Source of the DNA: Paramecium sonneborni
Lineage: Eukaryota > Ciliophora > Oligohymenophorea > Peniculida > Parameciidae
Assembly: GCA_905182985.1 (NCBI GenBank)
Contig: CAJJDN010000073.1
Span: 194,327-258,326, forward strand
Direction of reading: 5' to 3'
Length of the DNA: 64,000 bases
Every line of letters starts with the position of its first letter. Within the stretch, counting starts at the first letter, position 1. Positions 1 through 17,900 of the stretch are shown here, piece after piece. A program made the position numbers and the translations under genes. The notes beneath the pieces are model-generated. The model was not told the origin of the DNA, did no database searches, and worked only from the letters and a program-made list of their open reading frames with translations.

Positions 1-1287
1 TGATTAATTATTAGACTCTATAAATAAATTTTACTAACTTATAATAGGATCAGGGTTTTAAGTTTCCTAAATTTAATGAGTTTATTCTTGATCAGCATGT
101 ATTTAAATCAAGGAATTAATTTATTAATATTTCTTCTTATCTTCAAAAATTTTATCATCTTTTTATTTCTCTGATGTTTACAAACATTTTTCATCTTTAA
201 TTTATGAATTAACTATTTAATTATCTGGAGTATCTATAAGATTAATTTCCTCAATTTTAGAAACTTTTTCTGACTATTAATAATGTTATTAAGAACTATC
301 TATTTTGGCTGAATTTTTAGATAATTTATTTTTATGAGTTTAATGCTCCTCATTATTAAGTAAAATAGATTGTTTCACTTAAATAGGTCTTTTTTTAGTT
401 TTCTATGTAATTTCTATATTCTACGATTAATCTAATTTTTTTGAAATTTTTTAATTGTTATCTTTAATTTTAGAATCAACAAAATCTTAATTTAATACTT
501 TATTAACAGGTTCATCTTAAGTTTAAATCATGATAGATACACTTTTTTATTATTCTTAAGATATATTTATGTTAGATACATGATCATTTGTTTTTGTTTT
601 CTAAGAACGTTAAGATTATTCTTTTAGTAAAATGGTTTTTTATTTTTTTTCATTTTCAGTGTCTTAACTTATAATTAATTATTTAGGTGTGATTGCAATT
701 TAGCAGTTATCAGATTGTTCTGTCTTAATTCTAATTTTTTAAGAAGATTCATTTAGATTATTTGAGTATTCTGATTGAGATTCTGAATGTAATTTAGAAA
801 TAAATTGAAATGATTTTTCTTAATTATCTTTTTGATTCTAATAATACTGATATTAAAACACTTAGGATTAGATTCTATTTTTTGTCCCATCAGGCATTAT
901 TCTATAATTTTTTTATTTTATTTTAGAGCTTTAAGATATAATTGGCAATTTAGAGGATTATTTTTCTGTTGTATCACTTTCTCCAGAAAATTCAGTTTTT
1001 TATTTCCTTATATTAAGTTTTTTCAACTCATTATCTTAATAAAATGATTGTGTTCTATTTGGAGTTTATGTTTTTTAATTTTAAGGTTGTAATTTAGTTT
1101 TTAATTACTACTAAATAAAAGAATAATCTGTTTATTATTCTTAAGTAATTTTGAATTTGTTTTATGATTAACCTACATTTTGTGTCATTTAATTTTAGAC
1201 ATCATCTGACTATAACAATATATATTACACATTTTCAACTGCAAAAGTAATTTATTCTAAGAATTTTAACATATCTTCTCTAGTCAT
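1..1287 (-). CDS. Q/N-rich hypothetical protein, C-terminal end outside window
   Basis: On the minus strand one frame (codons beginning at plus positions congruent to 1 mod 3) has no TGA from about 1580 down to position 1, while the other two minus frames are stopped repeatedly. The likely start is the ATG at 1287-1285, giving MTREDMLKFLEQ at the N terminus; a second in-frame ATG lies at 1272. The product is rich in Gln (mostly TAA/TAG), Asn, Glu and Lys, with low-complexity stretches and no domain I recognise. It is incomplete because the stop lies before the window start. A disordered or coiled-coil scaffold is possible but is only a guess from composition. Introns were not resolved. Confidence 0.55.
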
Positions 1288-1915
1288 TGGTTATTGAAGA
1301 TAATTATTTGTACTATTGAATCTTGGCAATGAGAATTATTATTTTCGCTTTGGAGTTATTTATTATTATCTTTATAATATAGAAGGAGTAGTTGATTTAT
1401 CTTATTAATGTAGTTTTGAATTAACACAACTAACTAACTATTTTTTTCTTTAACTTGTTCTTAGGTTTTGTTAATTCATTTTGAGTAAATTTATAATTAA
1501 ATATGAATTAATTAATCCATGATTTAAAAAATTACTTAATGAGAATTTAAATTTGAAAATATTTATTATGACTATAATTCTTCAAAGCATTGCTTCATTT
1601 GTTAATTAAAATATGAATAATTAAAATTTCTTTTTTGTTAATATAATATTATATTGAAAAACATGCATCTAATAAATAATTTATATAATCATGTAATGAA
1701 AATTGAATAGAAAGGAATAATTCTGAAATTATTGTATTTAAAAACCCAATATTAACAAAACAAATATCAAAGAAAATAGTGAAGTATTTAAAGGTCTGAA
1801 TGTTTCCATAAACACATTAGAACAAGTATATTAAATGATTCCAAAAAGAAATTAATGTATAGGGGTAAATTATTAAATATAATCACCTGAAAAATAACTC
1901 CCCAATTATTAAAAT
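1288..1915. other. Intergenic, AT-rich
   Basis: Spacer between the divergent gene ending at the left edge and the small plus-strand gene at 1916. No open TGA-free frame of convincing composition and no RNA signature was seen. It must hold the promoters of both neighbours, but no motif can be named. Confidence 0.5.
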
Positions 1916-2326
1916 ATGAATTAATAATAGGAAAACTAAGATGAATTGATTTAAAAATTGAATACGATTGCCTAAAAATTCAAGGAAGATATTATTGAAT
2001 TTAGCTACTTTTTTAACGATCAATGGATCGAATAAAATGTTGAAAAGGTATAGATAACATAAAATTTTGAAATGTTAACATTTCATATTCGTGGTTCAGA
2101 TCCTTTTGGTGCTTGGATTTAGGTTGGTGTGATAACAATTAATAAAATACAATCTTAGGTTGAAACATTCTCCAGAAAAATTTATGATGATTCGTTCCTT
2201 TAAGGGGGTGACATATTAATATATCATGGATCATTTAATGAAGAAAATCAATAATTTGAAGGTGCATGGTAATATTAATAGGATTAGTCAAGAGGAGATT
2301 GGAAAATAAGATTTAAAGAATAATGA
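1916..2326 (+). CDS. Hypothetical protein, 136 aa
   Basis: An intronless TGA-only reading frame runs from ATG at 1916 to TGA at 2324-2326. The protein starts MNQQQENQDELIQKLN, has an acidic N-terminal helix, then a mixed alpha/beta stretch containing FHIRGSDPFGAWIQV and ends in GAWQYQQDQSRGDWKIRFKEQ. The tryptophan-rich, well-folded-looking C-terminal half and the clean composition argue for a real gene. No family was recognised. There is no signal peptide and no membrane segment, so a small soluble cytosolic protein is likely. It lies 166 nt upstream of the tRNA gene, on the same strand. Confidence 0.72.
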
Positions 2327-2492
2327 ATTTTATATTGAAATATTATCAATGAAAAATATAATAATATTAATTAAATATAAAATAGAATCAATTGTTGTCT
2401 AAAATTTTAATAATTACTTCTTATGAATCTTGATATACATCAAGAAAATCAAGAGTTTGATATAGCATTAAGACATTATCTGAACAACTATA

Positions 2493-2564
2493 GGATCTAT
2501 CGTATAGTGGTTAGTACCTGAGGCTTTAACCCTCAAGACCTTGGTTCGAATCCAAGTAGGTCCT
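2493..2564 (+). tRNA. tRNA-Gln, anticodon UUA, decodes UAA
   Basis: The cloverleaf is visible. The 7-bp acceptor pairs 2493-2499 with 2557-2563 (one G-U). The D arm contains TAGTGGTTAGTAC. The anticodon stem TGAGG/CCTCA (2519-2523, 2531-2535) encloses the loop CTTTAAC with anticodon TTA at 2526-2528. The T arm CTTGG-TTCGAAT-CCAAG spans 2540-2556. The internal A box and B box (GGTTCGAATCC) are present. The sequence closely resembles the ciliate tRNA-Gln(UUA) that reads UAA as glutamine, which fits the massive in-frame use of TAA here. The CCA end is not encoded, as expected for a eukaryote. Confidence 0.95.
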
Positions 2565-2570
2565 TTTTTT
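2564..2570 (+). terminator. RNA polymerase III oligo-T terminator
   Basis: Seven T residues begin at the discriminator position of the tRNA. A run of four or more Ts directly after a tRNA gene is the standard Pol III stop. Confidence 0.85.
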
Positions 2571-3276
2571 GTTTTTGTTTTTTATTTATAAATATAATTT
2601 GATTTTGTTTTATTAGTATTTTTTTTACAAATTTGATAACATTAAGTTAGAGTAAATTTAATACAGAAATTATTATTTCTAAAATTACTCAGAAATAGAT
2701 TTTTCTAATTATAATTTATCATTTGAATTTTTATTTTAAACTTAATAAGATTATGTATTATTGTTATTATATTAGCATTTAATTTATAATTATTATTAAG
2801 TAAACAATAATTTTTATTTGAGATGTTTTAAATATGAAATACTATGCTTTTTCTTAAGAACCATCATGAAATTTGAGTTTAATAATTTAATAAAAAAGAA
2901 TCCTATTATGTAAAATAAATTTAAGATAAAATTGAAATCTAAAACGTTATTTTCGTTATTTTATGGTTTGAATAATAAATGAATTTGGTAAGAGAAAAAT
3001 AGTAATATGGGACCAATAGATTTGGAAATTAAATAGAAAAGTATAAAAAATGAAATGTTCATTTTTGGATATATAGTTTAGAATTAAGAAATTCTATTAA
3101 ATGATTGGAAATATTGATATAAGGATATGGTAATTTAAAAAATGGTATAAAAATAATATTAATTAGAATAAGGTATAAATTAGTTTATAAAAAAAGAGTT
3201 GAAGTGAATTAGGAAATAAGATATGAAATATAGTTTTCTGATAATGAATTTATGAAAATATTAATAAATATTTATT
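2571..3276. other. Intergenic with short open stretches
   Basis: There is no confident gene. Short TGA-free runs exist around 2866-3250 (for example from an ATG near 2866) but need arbitrary frame changes to be joined and match no family. The segment contains the promoter of the kinase gene at 3277. Confidence 0.4.
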
Positions 3277-5220
<1,944 letters not shown>

Positions 5221-5855
5221 TTAGTAATAATATATCAAATAAATATAAAAATTATCAATTCTTTTCCAAAAAATATTTTACATAAAGTTTAAAATGTTTA
5301 TTTTATTTTACTAGAATTTAAAATTAATTTTATTATGTTTATAAAAATAATCATCATAATTCCAATCAGAATATTGAATAATAGTAATTCAAAGTTTTTA
5401 ATTTACAAATTTAAATATTTCTAATTAAAATGATCTTAAATTACCTCACAGAAATACATGATTTTTTTAAAAAAACAAATTGTTAAACTAATAATTCTTA
5501 TCATACATGATAAAAAAAGTAAAAACTTTAAACAGTTCTTCTATTTTTTAATAAAATTAAGAATTGCTAAGATTTAAGTTCTCCTAAAAATATATAAAAA
5601 GAATAAAGTGAGTTGAATAAAAAATAAAGAAAATTGTTTTTTTCATCAAAATCTATAAAATTCTTAACCAACATTTTTTATTTCAATAAAGCATAAGATA
5701 TGCATTATAGATGAAAGCCAAGCATTTTCCCTTGTATCATTTTATAATAATATTTTATTGTTAAATCAATCTTATCTTAATATGATTATTTTCATATATG
5801 TAATTGCAGTATTTTAGTAAATTTATAAAATTAATATAGTTTATTTATTTATTAA
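5221..5855. other. Intergenic, AT-rich
   Basis: Spacer between two plus-strand genes, with many TGA triplets in all plus frames. It holds the 3' end of the kinase transcript and the promoter of the docking-complex gene. No other feature was seen. Confidence 0.55.
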
Positions 5856-7348
5856 ATGTTTTTTGGATATAATTCAGCTCCTAATTCTAACATTTCTTAG
5901 ACTTAAAGCATTCTTCATGAATCGCAAGTAATTTCACTATAAAGAGAAAGCGAAAATTACATTAGAAAAGTAGAGCAAGATAAAAAACATCATTATAATA
6001 TTGAAGAAACTTGGGTAACAACAAAGAAAGAATGGCAACAAAAAAAAGAATAAATAAAAAAAGTATCATTCTTTTTTATTGTAGATCTAACATGATTAAA
6101 CTTTACCAGCTGCTAAACAATAATTAAATAAAATAAAAAATTTATAAAATGCTTTAGAGTAATCAATATTAAAATACAATGAATCATAAACCTATAATTT
6201 AGATTTAAAAAAATAGATCAATATGTTAAGAAAAGAAAGACATTAATATATAAATATACATTAAGATCTATAAGAAGAATTATTAAGAATTGAAAATGAA
6301 ACTGTTGTTAATGAGGCATATCGTAATACAAATGAAATGTAAGCTCAGAAAAAGAAGGAAACCATAGCTGAAATGAAAAAAAAAAATGATTAAGAAAAAG
6401 AAAAATATGTTGAGTAATTTGATAGATTAAAAAAAGAAGTTATGGAAGAGAAAAAAAAACATGATTTAGATAATTTAGGATAAAGAAAAGAGAAGGCTGC
6501 TAATATTGATACTGCTTCAACTTTAAAACTTAGATTAAAAAAATTGATTTCTAATAATAAAGAGAAAGTTAAATTAATTGATACATATTGGAAAAATATG
6601 AAAGTTATTGAAGATGCATTTAATCAAATAAAAGAAGCTTCAGGTATTCAAGATATTGAAGAAATTATGAATACTTTTATTAAGAGTGAAGAATAAAACT
6701 ATTCTCTTTATAATTATGTAGATATCTTATCTTAATAAATTGATTCATTATAGGATTAAAATTAAGATTTAAAAAAAAAAATAGATTCATAAAGAGTAGA
6801 AAATGATAGTAAAAAGAGATTACTTATGGCCACTCCATAAGCTGATAGACATAAAAAAAAAAATGATTTAATCATTAAGAAAAAATAGGAAGAAATCAAT
6901 AGACTTAGAAAATAAATGGAAGAAATAGCCCCTACTTTAAAAGATGCTTTAATTGAATTATCTTAAACCTAATTGGTAATTCATATTTTTATCTCATTAA
7001 GGCATCTGATCCAACTGCACATCTAGATTATAAATTATCATTTAATCTTAATGAAAGCTCTTTAGAAAAATATTTATAAGATCTTGAAAGATTTATTGAT
7101 CTTGCTGTTGCTAAGTAATTTAATACATATCATCATATTTTAGAGAAAAAATTGCTTAAAATTAAAGTATTGCTCAAAGTACTCTACTCTTAGATGAAAT
7201 TCCACTCAAAGAGTTCAAAGGATCTAATAAATAATTTAATGAAGATGAACTGTTAAAATAAGAATCATAATAGCAATAATATAATAAACTATTAACTTAA
7301 AAAGCTCTAAGGGAGTTAGCTTTGGAAAGTTTAAAGAAAAAAAAATGA
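5856..7348 (+). CDS. Outer dynein arm docking complex coiled-coil protein (ODA1/CCDC63/CCDC114 family)
   Basis: Gives 471 aa after removing introns 6063-6084, 6976-7001 and 7115-7143. Nearly the whole protein is heptad-rich coiled coil, high in K, E, Q and L. The family hallmark NYSLYNYVDILSQQIDSLQ corresponds to the NY-Phe/Leu-F/Y-NYVNEL segment of ODA1 and CCDC63/114. The long helix before it and the PTLKDALIEL region after it also match the family in order. In Chlamydomonas and humans this subunit anchors outer dynein arms to doublet microtubules, so an axonemal role is expected. The C terminus ends in a short lysine-rich stretch. The third intron restores one frame through EIPLKEFKG to the stop and was chosen for that reason. 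Family assignment is firm; exact orthology within the family is not. Confidence 0.88.
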
Positions 7349-7529
7349 ATATTTACATATAATCATCAACGTTAATTAAATTATGTTTATATCACTTTTA
7401 GTTTGCAATTTATAAATGCTTATTAAACTTTTTAATATAATATAAAAACTTTTTATTTGTTTAAAAATTAACTATTTTTAATAAAATGAATATAGATGCA
7501 CATTTATTTAATGAAATAATATTCATAAC

Positions 7530-8868
7530 TCAAAACTATTTGTCTTAGTTATTTACAGACTATTCATCATTATGTTTTTAATATTTTTGTTTGTTGACAG
7601 AAAAATTATTATTTTATTGATAATTATTTTATTGATAATTATTTTGTTAATTATTATTTTACTAGAAATCATTTTATTACTAATTGTTATAATTATTATA
7701 ATATTTCTTTTAATATTTCTATGGTTATCTTTAATGATGAGGATTTTAATTATATTATTATTAATCATATCCATATTTGAATTAGTTATTATTTTGTTAG
7801 TATGGTTATTATTATGGATAATAGTATTAATAATCATAATTATTGTACTATTATTTATTATCATTTCTTGAATATGAAAAATAAAATACCTATATTAATT
7901 ATACATTTATTAATTTTAACCTTGATATTGTTAACCTGCATATTATTAATTAGCAGAATAATAGGCTAAGAGAAATTTATTTAATAAAATACCTCGCATG
8001 TACATCATTTGGTCAGCCTATTTAGTTTACCATCTCTACTAATTTTATCTTTTGTGATAGTTTTTGTATTCATAAGGAGACTTTTCAAATAATTATTGCT
8101 CATGAGATTATTGAGTTAAGAAATTTTGATCAAGATCTCTTTATTATTTGATTTAATCCTTCTTTATTTAATAAATGATACTTCTCTTCTATCCATATTT
8201 TAAAATTATTAGAGTAAAACATTAACACCTGTTTCATCTTCTTACAAGTCTTTAAAACATTAAAGTACAAACATTCCAAACCCAAATGTAATTTCAGTAC
8301 AATCAGTTTATTCAGTTAAAACTATTGAACCCAGATGAGCTGGTTATTTTTCATCAAGTGTTTTCTATTTCAATTCGTTTAAGAATAACTTAATTAAGAT
8401 ATTAGAAATACGCATTTAATTTAAAATGAGCCAAACCATTTCAAAGGTTCATCCCAATAAAGAAATGTAGCTGTTGGATCAAAAGGACCAAGCAATTTTG
8501 CACATGCTTAAAAGGCTTTTGTGCCGACTACTGAATATATTAAATAAACTTCTTCTGACTCTTTAAATAATTCATCAATCCTAGCATTTGATTTTGGAGT
8601 ACTATTAGATTTACTTAAATATCTTACCTAGTCCATACCCCATACTTCATTCCTTTATGAATATTATCTAAACTTGCACTTCTCAATATCAAAAATATTG
8701 CTTTTTTTGAAATTGTATTGAGATTTATTGCTTTATTGAAATCAGCCATTTTTGGATAGAGGTTTTGTATTTAAGCGACACTCATTACTGCTTATAAAAC
8801 AGGCTCATCAATTGGATATCCCTAGAAATTTTAATAATGTAAACCCTTTGTTTGTGGTATTATTTCAT
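7530..8868 (-). CDS. YTH-domain RNA-binding protein (m6A reader) with prion-like C-terminal tail
   Basis: Gives 397 aa with six introns (plus coordinates 8822-8844, 8602-8627, 8389-8411, 8159-8181, 7966-7992, 7867-7889). The YTH domain spans about residues 10-195: IFLILRSASLDNIHKGMKYGVW, in two pieces IFLILRSASLDN and IHKGMKYGVW, matches the FFVIKS..DIHKSIKYNVW core; VYLIYSVVGTKAFQACAKL matches the YLFFSVNGSGHFCGVAEM strand; KWFGSFQIK holds the second cage tryptophan. Two or three Trp residues able to form the m6A-binding aromatic cage are present. From about residue 215 to the stop the protein is Q/N/Y-rich, like the low-complexity arms of YTHDF proteins that drive condensates. Only 181 nt separate its stop from that of the convergent docking-complex gene. 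Reading m6A in mRNA is inferred from the domain. Confidence 0.88.
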
Positions 8869-9212
8869 TTCTTTATTATTAATACATAAAAATATTAAAT
8901 TGATTATTTATTGTAAATTATTATATTATTAATGGTCAACGACAACAAATATATAGTATATATTTATTTTACATCTTACAAATTTATAAAATTTGATATT
9001 TTTCTTATTTCAAACAATTTTCAATTCATTTTTTTTTAGAGTTGTTTCACTACTTCATAGTCTTTAATAACTTTTTACAAAAATTATATTTTTCTTTTAT
9101 TTCTAAATAAAAATTGTCATTTGATTCTCTATTATATTATATTTTGTGTATTCTTGTATTATCAACATATTGATGTTTATCATATATAAATTATAATTGA
9201 ATAAAATTCAGA
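8869..9212. other. Intergenic, AT-rich
   Basis: Upstream region of the YTH gene. It is T-rich with no convincing coding frame and no recognised motif. Confidence 0.5.
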
Positions 9213-9957
9213 ATGAAACGCATAGAAAGAAATGAAAAAAAAATTAGAAACCTTTTACCCTTCTTATTTTATTTAAATGAACATATTTATGGTTGATTAG
9301 ATGGTCCACATCAATAAGGATAACTAAGGTGCTTTTATGATTTGATAAAATAATAATTTAATATAGAGTATGAAAAAAACATTTATGAGGAATATCTAAT
9401 TAGATTAATAACATCATTAATGGAAGACAATTTAAATAATTATAATAAACAATTTTAGTAAAATTTTAAGTTTCTTATTTGAAATAAAGGCTATCAAAGT
9501 TTTAATATAAAAATGATGATTTCTATAAAATATGTGATTACAAGCAATACTAAATTCATATGATTCTACCAGGAATTGATTATTGGCTTAAGTGTTAAAT
9601 ATACAATTTGAGATATTATACATAATTGAGAACCAAAATATTTCTAAAATTCTTATTTACACTTTAAGATCAGAATTTGTTGCTCCAACTAATTGTTTTA
9701 TAAAATGAATTTATGATACAAAATTTGATAACATTTAAAGTATTTATAAAAATGATAGAATAGATTATGTAAAGTAATGTTAGTGAATTTTGTCCTTAGA
9801 TATAGGTATATATAAATTTTTGAATAGAAGAAGATTTCAAAAAACCAGTAGTTTTTAGGATTATTAAATTATGTTTAGTAGAATAACCATGTAAATTATA
9901 TATAGGATCTGTCCGATTAAATAATGGGATATGAAATTTAGAAATAAATTATACTGA
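9213..9957 (+). pseudogene. Decayed coding remnant, family unknown
   Basis: Starting at ATG 9213, coding-like sequence appears in pieces: MKRIERNEKKIRNLLPFLF..., LDGPHQQGQLRCFYDLI and, in another frame, QFEILYIIENQNISK and LIYTLRSEFVAPTN. Each piece is well composed, but they are separated by in-frame TGA codons and frame changes that no 20-35 nt GT...AG intron repairs. This is the pattern expected of a pseudogene on the macronuclear chromosome. It could also be a gene with sequencing errors. I do not recognise the family. Confidence 0.38.
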
Positions 9958-10062
9958 TAATTAATATAGGGTTGATAGTCAACTAGAGAGGAAAATGATA
10001 ATTAAATATAATAATTTAAAATTTTAATATTTATATGTAATTTATTAAATAGGATTATGATA

Positions 10063-14808
<4,746 letters not shown>

Positions 14809-14956
14809 TTTAATATGTATTTTGTAAAATTGATAATGAAAACTTAAATATACTGATCATTAATAATATAAATTTGACTATGTTTCACTTAGAATGGAGG
14901 AATTGATATGAATTTAAACATTAGATGTTTAATTTAACAAATGATTATATTTAATA
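14809..14956. promoter_or_regulatory. Shared upstream region of divergent ABCC and Ca2+ channel genes
   Basis: The two start codons (14808 on minus, 14957 on plus) are only 148 nt apart, so both promoters and 5' leaders must lie here. No individual element can be named from sequence. Confidence 0.5.
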
Positions 14957-17900
14957 ATGAGTTAAACAGAAGAAAATGATAAAATTTCTGAAGAATCAGA
15001 ATAAAAAGATGGTTCTGAAGATGAAGATGCCGAAGAGAGAGAAAATAAGGAGAAAGAGTAGCATTTTGGAAGAGATGATCCTGAACCAGCAATGGTAAAT
15101 AAATAACCAGCAGTATAAGTGAAAAGATAGGTTTTGAAGAGAAAGAGTACAATGAAGGCAGATGACATGTTTGGCATGAATTTCTTCAAATTCTAATATT
15201 ATGTAAATTAAGAAGAATTGGGAATTCGTAAGAAAGGAAACAATTCCGTATCAGGCGATAAACTTGATGAATTTAATTTCTATATGCATGAAAAGAAATA
15301 TAGTTTTGGCAAGAATTCAATGTTTATTTTAAAAGAGTCAAATATAATCAGAAAGTATTGTGTATGGATTGTAACTTGGCACTGGTTTGATAAAGCTATT
15401 ACATTAATTATAGTTCTAAATACAATTTCATTAGCTATGCAAAATTATGATTTTAGAATTGATGAAACATCTAATCAATCAGAATTGACATATGTTAGAA
15501 ATTAAATGGAATATTTTTTTACAGCTGTATTTTTATTAGAATTCATTCTCAAAATTTTAGCGATGGGATTTCTTTTTGAAAAATATACTTATTTAAGAGA
15601 TGGTTGGAATGTTTTAGATTTTGCAGTTGTTGGAACAAGTATTCTATCTTTGGTAGGAAGTTTTAATCTAAGTGCAATCAGAACTATTAGAATTTTGAGA
15701 CCTTTAAGATCAATTAAATCAGTTCCTGGTCTTAGAATTTTAGTTGCTTCTTTATTAGATTCCTTACCTAATTTAGGTAATGTTTTAGTTTTCTTACTTT
15801 ACTTATTGGTTATCTTTGGAATTCTAGGATTACAATTATTTTCAGGTGCTTATGAGAATAGATGTAGATTTACTTAATATCCAGTAAATGGCAATTGGCC
15901 AGCAGATCCAAATATTACTCATCTTTGTAGTTCAGATTCTGATTGTCCTGAAAATGAGTATTGTGGTAATCCTATTAATTTTAAACTTCCATATTAAGAT
16001 ACACCTATTCCTGAATTAAATTACTCATATACTACTTTTGATAATATATTAACTGCCACTTTTACTATTTTCTAAGCTCTAACTACTGAAGGATGGTCTA
16101 CTATTGTTACTTAATTAATTGATGCAGTTAATCCTATCTTAGTTTATATCTATTTTAACCTTCTAATTATTATTGGATCTTTTTTTACTATCAACCTTAT
16201 TCTAGCAGTTATTAATGATTCATTTTTAAAAAATTAATCTGAAAGAAGATAAGAATTATTAAAAGATGAATAACATAGAAAACAATAAAGAAAAGAAAAA
16301 AAATAAAAAGAAAGATAAAATGCATAAATACATCCTACTTAAAATATTGCTGATTTAGTACCTTCAGATGATTCTGATTCTGATGAAGAAGCATAAAAGA
16401 AAAAAGAAGAAATTATCAAACAAGTCTTAAAGCCTACTAAATTTTAAGGAAGAGCAGAACAATTGAAGATATTATAAGATTAATTTAATAGAAAAGTTAA
16501 AAAAGAGAAATAATAAATGAATTTTTTTGATCCCTCTCTATACACTTTAGATGTTAATGATGATAAAGGAACTAACTTTGATACTAAATTTAAATAATTC
16601 TTTTTAAGATTTATAGAATCCATTACCTTCACTATTATTGTTAATGTGATTATTGCTGCTAATACTGTTGTTTTAGCTATGGATAGATATCCTTAACCTG
16701 ATTCAGAAATTCTTATTCTATCATATCTCAATTTAGGTTTTACTATTTTCTTTGTTTTAGAAATGATCTTGAAATTCTTCGCCTTAGGAATAGTTGAATA
16801 TTTTAAAGATTACATGAATATATTTGATGCTACCATTGTGGCAATCTCTTTAGTAGAATAAGTATTAGATTTTGCTGAAATTTCTGTATCTGGAGGATCA
16901 ATAACTGCAGTTTCAGCTTTCCGAACTTTAAGAGTGTTTAGAATATTTAAATTAGCTAGGTCTTGGAACTCTTTAAGAGAAATTCTTATTGCTATTGCAA
17001 CAACCTTAGAAGCTATAAGTTTCTTTACCATGTTATTACTTCTATTCATGGTTATAGCATCATTGGTTGGTATGGAATTATTTGCTTATAATATACCTAA
17101 TGTTAGATTAAATTTCAATACATTCTTTGATGCCATGATTACAATCTTTGCTTTATTAACATCAGAATCGTGGAACATTTAAACTTATTTATATATGTAT
17201 TAGTCTAAATAATGGTGGCCATTAATATTTTTTATCTCTGTAGTAATTATGGGAAATCTAATTCTTCTTAAATTATTCATTGCTATCTTAATTTATAACT
17301 TTGGATAAAAAGCTATTGAAACTGAAAAAAAATTATAAGACAAAATGAGAAAACTTAACTTTTAATAACTAGTAGAATAGTTTAGATCATCAATCAAAGT
17401 ATTTGATCCTGATGAAAAAATTAAACATAAATCTCCTAAACCTGAAGAAGTACATCCTGAACAGTAAAAAAAAATTAAAATTAACCAAAACTACATTGGA
17501 CAACATTAAAATTCTGATGTTGCTTGTTTTTTTTTAGCAAAATATGATCAAGCCAGATTTGAAGTGAGAAAAGAAACTAAATAAAAGAAATTAATTAAAA
17601 GATTTTTTGATACTGCTGAAATAGTTGATCCAGAAGAAATTAGTGATGATTCCTCAGGCGATGAAGAATATATTAAATAAATGGAATAAAAGATGTAATT
17701 TTAAAGTTAAGGACCTTTAACTTTTTAAGATGGTTATCAACCATAGATTTCACTTCATTAATCCTAATCACAATCTGAAAAGAAAAGTAGTGTTTTCAGT
17801 AAGCCTGAAACATCTTCAGGTTAAGATCAATTAGAAGGAGTTCTAATTGTTGGTACTTCTCTATTTATTTTTGAATAATCATCGAAAATTAGAAGATTTG

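Noticed and set aside
7553..7864. Minus-strand standard-code ORF of 103 codons starting MIINNST
   Set aside because: It is out of frame with the YTH tail, which is open, matches intron phases and has coherent Q/N/Y composition.
7572..7871. Plus-strand hydrophobic ORF (poly-Leu/Ile) opposite the YTH gene tail
   Set aside because: It is the reverse complement of the Q/N/Y-rich codons of the YTH protein. Its Ile/Leu composition is the expected shadow of TAA/AAT triplets.
14962..15189. Minus-strand ORFs rich in Ser and Leu opposite the channel start
   Set aside because: They are antisense to the acidic Glu/Asp-rich N terminus of the Ca2+ channel; GAA and GAT codons give TTC and ATC on the other strand.
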